NCBI RefSeq assembly: GCF_004352915.1
Contig: NZ_SJSY01000063.1
Coordinates: forward strand, 1-64,000
Length of the DNA stretch: 64,000 nucleotides
DNA from: Flavobacterium zhairuonense
GTDB lineage: Bacteria; Bacteroidota; Bacteroidia; Flavobacteriales; Flavobacteriaceae
Direction of reading: 5' to 3'
The notes under the pieces are model-generated. The model did not search any database and was not told where the DNA came from. It worked only from the letters and a program-made list of their open reading frames with translations. Both the position numbers and the translations under genes were made by a program. Each line of letters begins with the position of its first letter. Within the stretch, counting starts at the first letter, position 1. This document shows, in pieces, positions 9,105 through 19,285 of the stretch.

Positions 9105-10013
9105 ATGGAAAAAAGAATTATAATTATTGTTGCTTTATTAGTATATAACATTGGATTTTCGCAACAAATAGGTGATGGATTGGCACCTGGTACAAGTACT
9201 TACTTGGGGGCGATCAATTCAGGAGTATACAGCGGTTTTAATGCCATTGGTGGAATTCCAGATACAAGTTATAGTTGGAGTCATCTTTTCGTTATTAGAC
9301 ACGGAAATCCTAATAATCTTTTTCAATTACAACTTTCTTCTTCATATACGGAAAACGATAGATTATTTTTTAGAAAAACTAATGATGGAAATAACCCAAC
9401 TTGGAATGAAGTAGCCACAAGGGGAGCAAATACTTTTAATGGTAGTCAAATAATTACAGGAAATTTAATTCTTGGACAACAGGGAGAAATTAGCACAATT
9501 TCTGGCCCAGCAAGTAGTGGGGCTATTCAAATTAAGACAAACGTTAATTACGGAGGAGCTAGTAATAGATATTTAAGGTTGGGCTGGAAAGACAATAATG
9601 CTTTTTTTAATCCTGTTTTATCAATAAATGACGATCTGAATGTTGGAATAGGAACAATTAATCCAGCAAACAAACTAGATGTTAACGGAACAATCCACTC
9701 GAAAGAAGTAAAAGTAGATATGAATGGCTGGTCAGATTTTGTATTCAAAAAAGATTATGTTTTACCTACACTTCAAGAAGTTGAAAAACAAATTGCTGAA
9801 AAAGGTCATCTTGAAAATATTCCTTCTGAAGAAGAAGTTTTGAAAAATGGAATCAATCTAGGAGAAATGAATTCCAAACTTTTGCAGAAGATAGAAGAAT
9901 TGACACTTTATTTGATTGAAATAAAAAAAGAGAATATGGAATTAAAAAATCAAAATGAAAATTTCAAAGTTGTGTTTGAAAGACTTTCAAAAATTGAAGA
10001 GAAATTAAAATAA
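9105..10013 (+). CDS. Secreted fibre-like protein 2 with conserved C-terminal module
   Basis: 302 residues, starting 2 bases after the previous stop, with a signal peptide ending GFSQ. The N-terminal ~110 residues (SYSWSHLFVIRHGNPNN, NNPTWNEVATRG) resemble phage-tail-fibre/pyocin-knob-like segments and differ from the other paralogues. One NVGIGTINPANKLDVNG motif then leads into the common 84-residue module and a Lys/Glu-rich coiled coil. The variable head on a constant foot suggests that the head determines specificity and the foot trimerises or docks. No enzymatic motif was seen. Confidence 0.8.
   Translation: MEKRIIIIVALLVYNIGFSQQIGDGLAPGTSTYLGAINSGVYSGFNAIGGIPDTSYSWSHLFVIRHGNPNNLFQLQLSSSYTENDRLFFRKTNDGNNPTWNEVATRGANTFNGSQIITGNLILGQQGEISTISGPASSGAIQIKTNVNYGGASNRYLRLGWKDNNAFFNPVLSINDDLNVGIGTINPANKLDVNGTIHSKEVKVDMNGWSDFVFKKDYVLPTLQEVEKQIAEKGHLENIPSEEEVLKNGINLGEMNSKLLQKIEELTLYLIEIKKENMELKNQNENFKVVFERLSKIEEKLK
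9669..9920 (+). repeat. 252-bp module repeat, copy 2
   Basis: Same module as copy 1, from NKLDVNG to LTLYLIE, inside the second fibre-like gene. Confidence 0.85.
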
Positions 10014-10021
10014 AGATTTAT

Positions 10022-11359
10022 ATGAAACTTAGATTAGCTATTATTACAACATTTTATTTTGCTTTAAATGCGAATGCCCAAATATATACGCCTACAGGAA
10101 CTATTCAAGGAACATCTGGGAATAATAACGTAGGGATTGGAATTATTTCACCAACTTCTAAATTGGATGTTTCAGGTACAATTAAAAGTTACGAAAGTAC
10201 CCCATTAGGATCTCCACTTGGATCATCACAGTTAATTAATGAAATTGGTGGGAGTTGTGGAACTGCTAATAAAATGTTAAATAGATCTTGGCTTTATAGA
10301 GATAATGCCTCGGATTCCAATTGGTGGACAACAAGATTTCATGACGGAATTTCTATAGATGGCACTTATTCAACCCCGCAAACTAATACGAGAACATGGT
10401 GGGAAAGGGATCCTTATGATAATATTCAATCATGGGGCGATGGAGCTAATACATATTTTACAATCAATAAAGGCAAAATAGGAGTAGGAACATCTACTCC
10501 TGAATCTAAATTAAGTATATACTCAAGTTATGCCGAAGGATGGAATTCTGGGCTTGAATTGCTTAGGGAGGACGGAGGCAAAGCTTGGATTACTGCTGAT
10601 GCCGAAGGGATGAAATTTAGAACTCCTATTGATGGAGATGGGTTTTACTTTAGAGATAATGATAATAATACGTCATTATTTATCGCAGATGGAGGCAACA
10701 TAGGGATAGGTACTATAAATCCAATTGCGAGATTAACTATACAAGCTGGGCCAAATGGTTATCCAACGCCCTTGAAAGCAATAAGTATATGGGGACCAAA
10801 CACACCATTTAATTCAAACTCTGCTCAAGAAATTAGTTGGGATTTTTCAGGTGCAGGATCAGCTAGTATCCGTAGTTATAGAGGTACAAGTTGGGATACC
10901 TATATGCAATTTTCAACTAATAGTATAAATACTAGTGGAAATACGCCGCAAGTTCGTATGCATATTAGTGAAAATGGGAATATAGGTATTGGAACAACAA
11001 ATCCCTTAAATAAACTAGACGTCAATGGAACAATCCACTCGAAAGAAGTTAAAGTAGATATGAACGGCTGGTCTGACTTTGTTTTCAAAAAAGAATATAT
11101 TTTGCCAACCCTTGAACAAGTTGAAAAACACATTGCTGAAAAAGGACATTTGGAAAACATTCCAAGTGAAGAGGAAGTCTTAAAAAATGGAATTAACCTC
11201 GGAGAAATGAACGCTAAGCTCCTACAAAAAATTGAAGAACTAACTTTGTATTTGATTGAAATGAAAAAGGAAAATGAAAAAGTGAAAGATGAAAATAAAT
11301 TAATGAAGAAATACCAGGCAGAGCTAGAGAGAAGAATTTTAAAAATTGAAAATCAATAA
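10022..11359 (+). CDS. Secreted fibre-like protein 3 with conserved C-terminal module
   Basis: 445 residues, the longest of the four paralogues, with a signal peptide ending NANAQ. It has four GIG-type fibre motifs (NVGIGIISPTSKLDV, KIGVGTSTPESKLSI, NIGIGTINPIARLTI, NIGIGTTNPLNKLDV) spaced through the body, then the common module and a coiled-coil tail. The central part contains Trp/Asp-rich segments (DSNWWTTRFHDG, TRTWWERDPYDN) that could form a carbohydrate- or surface-binding head, but no known domain was recognised. Starts 8 bases after the previous gene. Confidence 0.8.
   Translation: MKLRLAIITTFYFALNANAQIYTPTGTIQGTSGNNNVGIGIISPTSKLDVSGTIKSYESTPLGSPLGSSQLINEIGGSCGTANKMLNRSWLYRDNASDSNWWTTRFHDGISIDGTYSTPQTNTRTWWERDPYDNIQSWGDGANTYFTINKGKIGVGTSTPESKLSIYSSYAEGWNSGLELLREDGGKAWITADAEGMKFRTPIDGDGFYFRDNDNNTSLFIADGGNIGIGTINPIARLTIQAGPNGYPTPLKAISIWGPNTPFNSNSAQEISWDFSGAGSASIRSYRGTSWDTYMQFSTNSINTSGNTPQVRMHISENGNIGIGTTNPLNKLDVNGTIHSKEVKVDMNGWSDFVFKKEYILPTLEQVEKHIAEKGHLENIPSEEEVLKNGINLGEMNAKLLQKIEELTLYLIEMKKENEKVKDENKLMKKYQAELERRILKIENQ
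11009..11260 (+). repeat. 252-bp module repeat, copy 3
   Basis: Same module, inside the third fibre-like gene; here LPTLEQVEKHIAEKG replaces the LPTLQEVEK form. Confidence 0.85.
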
Positions 11360-11363
11360 TATT

Positions 11364-12053
11364 ATGAAAAAAGCAATATTAATAGTGTTTTTTGTTTTAT
11401 GGGGAAAGGATTCAATTTCAGCTCAAAATACTTTTTCGCCGACAGGGGATATAGTTTTAAGTACTCAAGAGTATTTAGGCAATTCATTAATATTTAATGG
11501 TTGGGGAGAAAATAGTTTCATCAGAAATGAATCCATAGGTAATAGCAGCAATGGTCATTCACGCCTTCGAGTATATTTAACAGATGATTGGACCTACGAT
11601 CAGGGCTTTGAAATTATTGCCAAAAGGTATGATGGGCCATTACGTACTTTGCTTTATATACCTGGCGATGGTAGTCAAACAAATTTTTTTAGCGGCGCTT
11701 CTTTTGGAGGTAATGTAGGAATCGGTACTGTAAATCCAAAAAACAAACTTGACGTAAACGGTACAATACATTCTCAAGAAGTAAAAGTTGATATGAATGG
11801 CTGGTCTGATTTCGTATTTAGAAAAGAATACATCTTACCAACACTTGAAGAAGTGGAGAAATATATTGCGGAAAAAGGTCATCTAGAAAACATTCCATCT
11901 GAAGAAGAAGTCTTGAAAAACGGAATCAACCTAGGAGAAATGAACTCCAAACTTCTTCAGAAAATTGAGGAGCTGACCTTGTACATGATTGAGCAGAATA
12001 AAACTATCGAAGAATTAAAACAAGAAATAAAAAATATTAAATCAAAAATTTAA
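11364..12053 (+). CDS. Secreted fibre-like protein 4 with conserved C-terminal module
   Basis: About 229 residues. I chose the ATG at 11364 over an upstream one at 11346, because 11364 begins a standard signal peptide (MKKAILIVFFVLWGKDSISAQ) and does not overlap the previous gene. A short unique head (SSNGHSRLRVYLTDDW) precedes one NVGIGTVNPKNKLDVNG motif, the common module and a coiled coil. Its stop overlaps the start of the next gene by one base, showing tight operon structure. Confidence 0.8.
   Translation: MKKAILIVFFVLWGKDSISAQNTFSPTGDIVLSTQEYLGNSLIFNGWGENSFIRNESIGNSSNGHSRLRVYLTDDWTYDQGFEIIAKRYDGPLRTLLYIPGDGSQTNFFSGASFGGNVGIGTVNPKNKLDVNGTIHSQEVKVDMNGWSDFVFRKEYILPTLEEVEKYIAEKGHLENIPSEEEVLKNGINLGEMNSKLLQKIEELTLYMIEQNKTIEELKQEIKNIKSKI
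11742..11993 (+). repeat. 252-bp module repeat, copy 4
   Basis: Same module, inside the fourth fibre-like gene; IHSQEVKVD replaces IHSKEVKVD. Confidence 0.85.
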
Positions 12054-12502
12054 TGAAAAAAATAATAACCCTATTATTGTTTGGAGTTTGTCTTCTGTCA
12101 AACGCCCAGCAAAAAATTACTTTCGGATATGATTCGGCCGGAAATCAATTGACTCGCACTTTATGTTTAAGCGGATGCACTTCAAAGCCTACCAAAGCCG
12201 TAAAAGAAATCGAGGCCCTTACAGATGAGGATATGCTTAAATTTTCAGAAGAAGATGTCATTTCATATTATCCAAATCCTGTGAAAGAAGAACTGTATTT
12301 GAGGTGGCAACTTACAAATGATAATTATGTTAGCTCGATTCAAATTTTTTCTGTGTCAGGACAACAATTGAGAACTTATCAGTTGACTAATCGTAATGAA
12401 AGCCAGAATATTCCTTTTCAGGAACTGCCATCCGGCGTTTATCTGGTAATGCTGAACTACAGTAGCGGCGATCAAAAATCTATTAAAATTATTAAACAAT
12501 AA
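12053..12502 (+). CDS. Small T9SS-sorted protein with a single YD-like motif
   Basis: 149 residues. A signal peptide (ending SNAQ) is followed by one YD-repeat-like start (ITFGYDSAGNQLTRT), a short acidic linker, and a T9SS type A sorting domain (YYPNPVKEELYLRW to SIKIIKQ, about residues 78-149). It is almost only signal, linker and sorting domain. It overlaps the preceding gene by one base and ends 6 bases before the RHS gene, which itself has no sorting domain. It may therefore be the T9SS-exported anchor or adaptor for the fibre/RHS products, or a decayed RHS fragment that kept its sorting domain; the first is inference. Confidence 0.8.
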   Translation: MKKIITLLLFGVCLLSNAQQKITFGYDSAGNQLTRTLCLSGCTSKPTKAVKEIEALTDEDMLKFSEEDVISYYPNPVKEELYLRWQLTNDNYVSSIQIFSVSGQQLRTYQLTNRNESQNIPFQELPSGVYLVMLNYSSGDQKSIKIIKQ

Positions 12503-12508
12503 GGTTGC

Positions 12509-15500
12509 ATGAAGAAGTTTTACATTTTTATATTGACTTTAATAAGTCATCTTTCTTTTTCTCAGAATTTTACAGACACAAAAGGAGAATTGCAGATTTC
12601 GGCTTCAGGTACTGCGACCTATACACTGCCTATTGCTACCCCGCCCAGCATAAAAAATGTTGCGCCTATTATTAATCTTACCTACAGTAGTGGTGTAAGA
12701 GGAGGAATCGCCGGACAGGGATGGAGCATCAATAGTATTTCTACAATTAGCCGTATGGCAACCAGAAGAGATATTGATGGCTTTGTTGACGGAGTAGATT
12801 TTGATGACAATGATAAACTGGCATTGGACGGCCAGCGCTTACTTATAAAAACAGGAACTTACTGGGCCAGCGGTTCTACTTATGAAACCGAGTACAAAAG
12901 CAATACCAAAATCGAGCTGAAGATAGAGGGGACGACTACTTATTTTATTGTTACTGCTCCAGACGGATCGCGTAGCTGGTATGGATCAAAAGGTTCGGGT
13001 AGCTTGCAGAATTCGGTTTCGCTGAATGCTTGGTATATCGTTCATTACGAGGATACTTACGGTAATTTCATTGATTATAATTATGAAACAGTTACTTACA
13101 ACAACACCAATCAGCTTTACATAAGTAATATTGTTTTTAGCGGAAATACAGCGGCAGGCATTGCTGCGCAAGATAAAATAAGTTTTTTTTATAGAAACTC
13201 ATTAAGGGTAGAGCGTGATTACTTAAAAGGAGTTCCCGTTTACGCATCAAAGATTTTGGACAATATTAAGGTTTATGCCGATAATACACTTTTTAGGACC
13301 TATCAGTTGACTCATATAGTTGATCCTGGTTTAGGATATGAGCGTGTTGCAAGTATCAAGGAAATAAATGCGCAAAGTGAAGAGTCAAATCCTGTGGTAT
13401 TTACATACGGCACCAGTCCTAATTATCAGGAAAGAACAGAGAAAGAATATACAAACAATCTATCTTTTGACAAAACTGATCTTGCAGGGGATTTTGATGG
13501 TGATGGACGACTAGATTTTATAGTGGATAATAAACTTTTTAAAAATTTGTTTCAAGGCAGTAGCGGGAATGAACCTATATATATGCCCTTATATGCTATG
13601 TCTGGAAGAACATTCTCTGCGACTACTTTAACAAATGACAGGCTGAATCAGTTTAACAGCATAATCGATCCTGTTGCAGATCTCAATTCGCTTACATTCA
13701 ATTATTATAATTTGAATAATAATTCGGTAAATCTTGTAAACACCAAAACAGTAGCAATACAAAATATTGTTGCCAATGAAATTCAATGTACCACAGGAGG
13801 CGGTGGAGGAGAAGAGCAAAGTAGAGGTGTGGCCACTACTGCATCAACTGAATATCCGGACAAGGTTAATCTGAATAATCAGTATTTAGAAGGAGATTTT
13901 AATGGTGACGGTATTTCTGAGGTGATAATATTGCAGCATCATCAAGTTGACCATTATGGAATGGACGGGCCTTGTACAGGACCTCACGGAGAAGCATTAA
14001 ACTGTAATTGCATACTAAAGGAATCAAGTGTCGGCAATTGCATCAGCAGTGCATATTATTTAAATCTTGCGCCCAATGCTTCAACAGTGCTAAACACAAA
14101 AGATTTTGTATTAATGTCTGATTTCAGCTATTGCAAAGAATACGAAAACAGATTTACAGCAGATTTTAATGGCGACGGTAAAACCGATATCCTATTTGTT
14201 GACAATACTACAAAAAATTATCGAATAGCTTCACTTCGCCAATTGAATACGGCTCCTTGGATTGCTGTCGAAATCATTGGGACAGGAAATCTTGATCAAT
14301 ATTCCAAAACGAAACAAATTCTTTTTGGAGACTATAACGGCGATGGGAAAACAGATGTTATGCTGCCAACGAGTGAAGGAGGAAATGCACAAGTACAATG
14401 GAATATCTATTATAGTAATGGCAATCCATCTGGAGGAGAGTTTTTTACCAAACAGTCACTTGATATTGTAGAATATCGACCAGATACTACCAAAGAGACG
14501 CCAATGCCATTTACTACTCAAGCACATTATAGTGGTTATTTTGCAATTGACATCAATAAAGATGGAAAATCAGATCTAGTGCGTGTCTGGAGAAGATATT
14601 ATAAAGACGATTGGAGTATCAACAATCATGACACGCAATGGCAAGTGACAGGATTTATCAATAATATCGGGATGGTTGGTGTTGATGGTTTTTCTGCTGG
14701 GTACAATTCAGGAGTTTTTACCTCAAACTCTCCGGATGTTCCTATTCCTATCCCATCCAATTTTAAATTCAATGGAGCTAATACAGATCTTATTGTCGTA
14801 AGGGCTCATTACAACAAAATTGAGTATTATCAATTTAACAAAAATGTTGATGCTGAAAATAGGATGGTTACCGTATCAGAATCAGGTGGAAATATTGTGC
14901 AGACTGTTGAATATAAGTCAATGGAAGCAAGTGATAACGCTCAGGGTAATGCATCTAGCGATTTTTATTCTTCTAGTAACAGTGTAACGTACCCGAATGT
15001 TGAAATCATAAGGAACGCAAACAGTTTTTTGGTGTCAAAGCTTACGGCTACTATCAATGGAATTTCTAAATATCAAAATTTCAGATATAGAGGCTATGTT
15101 TCTAATTTCAATTACGGAACTGTCGGTTTTATCAGAACTACTCGAAGCAGCTGGTATGTTAGTGATTCAGACACGAAACTGTGGACAACACAGCATAATG
15201 ATGTTGCGCTTAAGGGAGCAAACACTATAACATGGAGCAGTACAAACGGAAGTACTGTTTTTGATAGTACACCTACAAATCTTTTGAGTACCAAAATTAA
15301 TGAATTTGCTGTTTCGACCACAGGAGGAGATCAGCCATGGAATACCTATCAAAATGATATTACTATTACTAGTGCTGTTGCTTCAAGCCAAAGTTTCATT
15401 GCAAACAATTCGGTTACTGCTTCATCTGCTGTAAATGATAATCTGAATGTGAATTATCAGTCATCACAAGTAGTCTTGAAGCCGGGTTTCAGTGCGAAAG

Positions 15501-18500
15501 GAACAAGCGGAAGCAGTTTTAAAGCTTATACTTTGGTTCCCGCAGGAACTGCAGCGCCTGCTAATACTAGTGTATATAATATACTGTTGACCAAGCAGAC
15601 TTCGATTGATCATTTGACAGATACCAAAATTGAAACGACTTTCACTTATGACGGAACGGTTCAGAGTACAAATTATTTTGGACTTGAAACCAAAAGCGTG
15701 ACGAAAACATTCAGTGGAGCGACACTGCAAGGCACGACAACTGTAGACACTCAATACGACAGTAATCCATTAGGGATAGGAATTAACTATTATGTTGGAA
15801 GGCCGAAAAAAGTAAACAAGTCGACAAATATCTATACAGGTGATACACGTACCTCAGAAGAGGTATATAGCTACAGCGGTTTAAATTTGGTTAAAACGGA
15901 GAAAAAAGGCCATAATACTTATGCTGTCGTAGAAGAGATGTCGTATGACGCATTAGGAAATTTATTGACAAAGACAGTAAGTGCTCCAGCAGCACCTACG
16001 CCACTTCCTTCTCGAACGATAAAAGACGAGTACGATGCTACCAAGCGTTTTGTTGTAAAGAAAACAGATCATCAAAATTTCGTTACCAATTTTGAATATA
16101 ATTCGCTTGGCCAAGTGAAAAAATCAACAGATTATATGGGTATTGTAAATGATTTTGTTTACGACAATTGGGGCAAATTGCTGACAACAACAGTAACTAA
16201 TTCTTCAGCTGTTCCGATTGTCACGACTAATGCCTATGCAAAACTTTCGACAGGAGGTTACACGTTGACTACGACAAACAATTTAGAAGCAAAAACTATA
16301 ACGGAATATGATGTTTTAGGAAGAACTGTAAAAAGCTCAACAAAGGGATTTGCAACAAATTCGATAATTTCAAAGCAGGTTGTATATGACGCCGTAGGAA
16401 GAAAAGAAAAAGAAAGCGAGCCTTATTTTTCATCTCCTAGCCTTTGGACAAGCTATGAGTATGACTACTTGATGAGGCCTACAAAAGTAACCGCTCCTAC
16501 TGGGAAAATTCAGAGTATTTCCTACTCAGGCCTGACTACTACTAGTAATGATGATGGAAAAACAACTACAGCTACTGTAAATGCATTAGGAAACAAGGTG
16601 CAGACTACTGATCCTGGAGGAACAATCAATTTTATCTACTTTGCAGACGGTCAATTGAAGGAATCCGATTATCAAGGAAACAAAGTACAGATTGATATTG
16701 ATGGATGGGGAAACAAAATTACGATGATTGATCCAAGTGCTGGGACTTATACTTATAGTTATGATGCATACGGCCAGCTTAAGACTGAAACAACGCCCAA
16801 CGGGACAACATCTTTGGTGTACGATGCAGCCGGAAAGCTGACAGAAAAAACAATCGTTGGAACCAACACCAACAGCAAGACCACGTATGCTTATAATGGA
16901 TTGAACCAAATAACAAGCAGCAGTTTTGTTGACAATACGGAATCAAAAACAATTACAAACAGCTATGAATATGATAATTTAAAAAGATTGTCTAAAACAA
17001 CGGAAACTACTCCGTATGCCGTTTTTGTGAAAGAATTGGCTTTTGATTCGCTAGGAAGAATCGATAAAGAGACATCTACAGCAACTGCATCTGGCAAGAC
17101 AAGTGCCAAAACGATAAAAAACACCTATCAGAATGGCTTTCCATGGCAGATTGTGGATGATGCTACGCAACAGGTCTTGTGGCAGGCAAATAGTGTGAAT
17201 GAAAGAGGCCAGCTTTTGACAGGAACATTTGGAAATGGAATTGCTGTGACTAATGGATATGACCAATACGGTTATGTAACACAGATCAAACACGAGAAAA
17301 CAAATCCGTCAGTCGTAAATATCATGATGCTTAATACTTCATTTGAAATCAAAAGAGGTAATCTGAACAGTCGTACGAATAGTCTTTTCAGTCGAAATGA
17401 ATCTTTCAAATACGATAATCTAGATCGTCTGACTGAATTCACAAATGGACAAGGAGTTCAAGAAGGACAGATTTACGATGATCGCGGAAGAATTACTCAG
17501 AACAGTGTAGGTACTTATGAATATGATGGTACAAAAACGTACCAAAATAAGGCTATAACACCAACACCGGAGGCATTGAGTTATTATACAGCGAGGCCAA
17601 CTCAAATTATCAGCTATAATACGTTCAAGAGCCCTGTACAGATAGAGGAAACGGGAGTTGACAAAATTAGCTTTACTTATAATGATGGCAATGACCGTAG
17701 TAGTATGTTTTATGGTGGCTTGCAGACAGACAAACTGCAAAGAATTTATCGCAAACATTATTCTGCTGATGGAACAATGGAGATCAAGCAGAATATTACA
17801 ACTGGAGCTATTGAGTTTGTCACCTATATCGGAGGTGACGGTTACAGCGCTCCTGTTGTTTTAAAAAGTAATGGGACAACTCAAAATTACTTATATTTAC
17901 ATCGAGATTATCAGGGAACGATTGTTGCAATTTCTGATCAGGCTGGAGCAGTTGTTGAAAAACGATTGTTCGATGCTTGGGGAAGTTTAGTGAAAGTTCA
18001 GGATGGAGCAGGAAATATTCTGACAGGATTGACAGTATTAGATCGTGGATATACAGGTCATGAGCATCTGCAGAGTGTGGGGATTATACACATGAATGGG
18101 CGTTTGTATGACCCGAAATTACACCGATTCTTGCAACCTGATAATTATGTACAGGAACCGTTCAACACGCAGAATTACAATAAGTATGCATATGTATTAA
18201 ACAATCCTTTGAAATATACTGATTCATCAGGGGAATTTGCAGAAATTGGATTTTTTGCTGCTGTGGGCATTGGAGCAGCTATTGCAGCTTTAACTTATAC
18301 AATTACTGCCTTGGTTGCAGATGTTCCTTTTAGTGTAGGAGGATTAGTTAAGGCAACATTTATAGGTGCAGCAAGTTCCGCAGTGACTTTTGGTATTGGA
18401 AGTGCTTCTACTACAATATTTTCTAATTTCTATTCACAAGCAGCATTCCAAGCTGTTGCGCATGGAACTTTTCAAGGAAGTATGACAGCAATTTCAGGAG

Positions 18501-19285
18501 GGAAATTTTGGAGTGGGTTTGCGGCTGGAGCATTGAGCAGTATTGCTGCGAGTGCATGGAGTGGAGGGACTACCACGACTAAATATTGCGATGGAGTAAA
18601 AGGAACTGTTACTCATGCAGGTTTAGGTAAAGGCACCGGCGATATTGGTATGATCGCTTTTGGTACAGTTTCTGGAGGGGTTGGAGCACAACTTACTGGA
18701 GGGAATTTTTGGCAGGGAGCTGTTACAGGGCTTGTAGTTAGTGGTTTGAATCATTTTGCGCACTCGTCATCCAATAAATTAGAAAAAGAATATACAATAA
18801 ACGGCAAAACATATGATCATCAGGGATTAAAAGAATATTTTGCAACGGTTATAGGGGAGGCTTCAAATAATACTCAGGAAGCTCAAGGCATTGGAGAAGT
18901 AATTTTAAATAGAATTGATGACCAGGGAGCAACATTAACCGAAGGGTTTATTGATAATATTGGAGGAGTTAATCAATATGATGCTATAGGAGGTAAAATT
19001 TATAATGAGATCATGAAGATGAAATTATATGATATTATTGATATGAAGCCTGAAAATAGTTATTACAATCGTTCAATAGGTGCGTCAAAGGCCTTATCAA
19101 ATTGGTGGCATCTAAAGCCAGGAATAACAGATGGAGCTTTTTTCTGGAATGCAACTTGGCAAAAGGACCAAAAAAATGTTGGAGCAAATTGGAGAGCCTA
19201 TAACAAAGGAACATTTTGTATCAGTGCACAATATGGACAAACTACATTTTTTCAATATTCAGACTCAAATAAACATTGGCCATGA
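12509..19285 (+). CDS. SpvB/FG-GAP/RHS polymorphic toxin with SleB-like tip
   Basis: 2258 residues with a signal peptide (ending LSFSQ). Domain order: SpvB-like (about 20-270, SASGTATYTLPIA, GQGWSINSIS); FG-GAP/VCBS calcium-loop motifs at about 327, 461, 549, 605 and 679 (GDFDGDGRLD, GDFNGDG, DFNGDGKTD, GDYNGDGKTD, DINKDGKSD); TcdB-middle-like region; YD/RHS repeats (about 1130-1780); and an RHS core (about 1790-1905, YTGHEHLQSVGIIHMNGRLY, RFLQPDNYVQ, NNPLKYTDSSGEF). After the core comes a Gly/Ala-rich hydrophobic stretch (1909-2060) and a tip (about 2100-2258) with VIGEASNNTQEAQGIGEVIL followed by NR, matching the start of SleB-type cell-wall hydrolases. RHS cores encapsulate C-terminal toxins. 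Peptidoglycan hydrolysis by this tip is inferred from the motif. Confidence 0.9.
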   Translation: MKKFYIFILTLISHLSFSQNFTDTKGELQISASGTATYTLPIATPPSIKNVAPIINLTYSSGVRGGIAGQGWSINSISTISRMATRRDIDGFVDGVDFDDNDKLALDGQRLLIKTGTYWASGSTYETEYKSNTKIELKIEGTTTYFIVTAPDGSRSWYGSKGSGSLQNSVSLNAWYIVHYEDTYGNFIDYNYETVTYNNTNQLYISNIVFSGNTAAGIAAQDKISFFYRNSLRVERDYLKGVPVYASKILDNIKVYADNTLFRTYQLTHIVDPGLGYERVASIKEINAQSEESNPVVFTYGTSPNYQERTEKEYTNNLSFDKTDLAGDFDGDGRLDFIVDNKLFKNLFQGSSGNEPIYMPLYAMSGRTFSATTLTNDRLNQFNSIIDPVADLNSLTFNYYNLNNNSVNLVNTKTVAIQNIVANEIQCTTGGGGGEEQSRGVATTASTEYPDKVNLNNQYLEGDFNGDGISEVIILQHHQVDHYGMDGPCTGPHGEALNCNCILKESSVGNCISSAYYLNLAPNASTVLNTKDFVLMSDFSYCKEYENRFTADFNGDGKTDILFVDNTTKNYRIASLRQLNTAPWIAVEIIGTGNLDQYSKTKQILFGDYNGDGKTDVMLPTSEGGNAQVQWNIYYSNGNPSGGEFFTKQSLDIVEYRPDTTKETPMPFTTQAHYSGYFAIDINKDGKSDLVRVWRRYYKDDWSINNHDTQWQVTGFINNIGMVGVDGFSAGYNSGVFTSNSPDVPIPIPSNFKFNGANTDLIVVRAHYNKIEYYQFNKNVDAENRMVTVSESGGNIVQTVEYKSMEASDNAQGNASSDFYSSSNSVTYPNVEIIRNANSFLVSKLTATINGISKYQNFRYRGYVSNFNYGTVGFIRTTRSSWYVSDSDTKLWTTQHNDVALKGANTITWSSTNGSTVFDSTPTNLLSTKINEFAVSTTGGDQPWNTYQNDITITSAVASSQSFIANNSVTASSAVNDNLNVNYQSSQVVLKPGFSAKGTSGSSFKAYTLVPAGTAAPANTSVYNILLTKQTSIDHLTDTKIETTFTYDGTVQSTNYFGLETKSVTKTFSGATLQGTTTVDTQYDSNPLGIGINYYVGRPKKVNKSTNIYTGDTRTSEEVYSYSGLNLVKTEKKGHNTYAVVEEMSYDALGNLLTKTVSAPAAPTPLPSRTIKDEYDATKRFVVKKTDHQNFVTNFEYNSLGQVKKSTDYMGIVNDFVYDNWGKLLTTTVTNSSAVPIVTTNAYAKLSTGGYTLTTTNNLEAKTITEYDVLGRTVKSSTKGFATNSIISKQVVYDAVGRKEKESEPYFSSPSLWTSYEYDYLMRPTKVTAPTGKIQSISYSGLTTTSNDDGKTTTATVNALGNKVQTTDPGGTINFIYFADGQLKESDYQGNKVQIDIDGWGNKITMIDPSAGTYTYSYDAYGQLKTETTPNGTTSLVYDAAGKLTEKTIVGTNTNSKTTYAYNGLNQITSSSFVDNTESKTITNSYEYDNLKRLSKTTETTPYAVFVKELAFDSLGRIDKETSTATASGKTSAKTIKNTYQNGFPWQIVDDATQQVLWQANSVNERGQLLTGTFGNGIAVTNGYDQYGYVTQIKHEKTNPSVVNIMMLNTSFEIKRGNLNSRTNSLFSRNESFKYDNLDRLTEFTNGQGVQEGQIYDDRGRITQNSVGTYEYDGTKTYQNKAITPTPEALSYYTARPTQIISYNTFKSPVQIEETGVDKISFTYNDGNDRSSMFYGGLQTDKLQRIYRKHYSADGTMEIKQNITTGAIEFVTYIGGDGYSAPVVLKSNGTTQNYLYLHRDYQGTIVAISDQAGAVVEKRLFDAWGSLVKVQDGAGNILTGLTVLDRGYTGHEHLQSVGIIHMNGRLYDPKLHRFLQPDNYVQEPFNTQNYNKYAYVLNNPLKYTDSSGEFAEIGFFAAVGIGAAIAALTYTITALVADVPFSVGGLVKATFIGAASSAVTFGIGSASTTIFSNFYSQAAFQAVAHGTFQGSMTAISGGKFWSGFAAGALSSIAASAWSGGTTTTKYCDGVKGTVTHAGLGKGTGDIGMIAFGTVSGGVGAQLTGGNFWQGAVTGLVVSGLNHFAHSSSNKLEKEYTINGKTYDHQGLKEYFATVIGEASNNTQEAQGIGEVILNRIDDQGATLTEGFIDNIGGVNQYDAIGGKIYNEIMKMKLYDIIDMKPENSYYNRSIGASKALSNWWHLKPGITDGAFFWNATWQKDQKNVGANWRAYNKGTFCISAQYGQTTFFQYSDSNKHWP

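Noticed and set aside
8794..11993. Functional S74 endosialidase-type autoproteolytic chaperone in the four fibre proteins
   Set aside because: The module shares only the general C-terminal fibre location; I could not identify the catalytic Ser/Lys arrangement.
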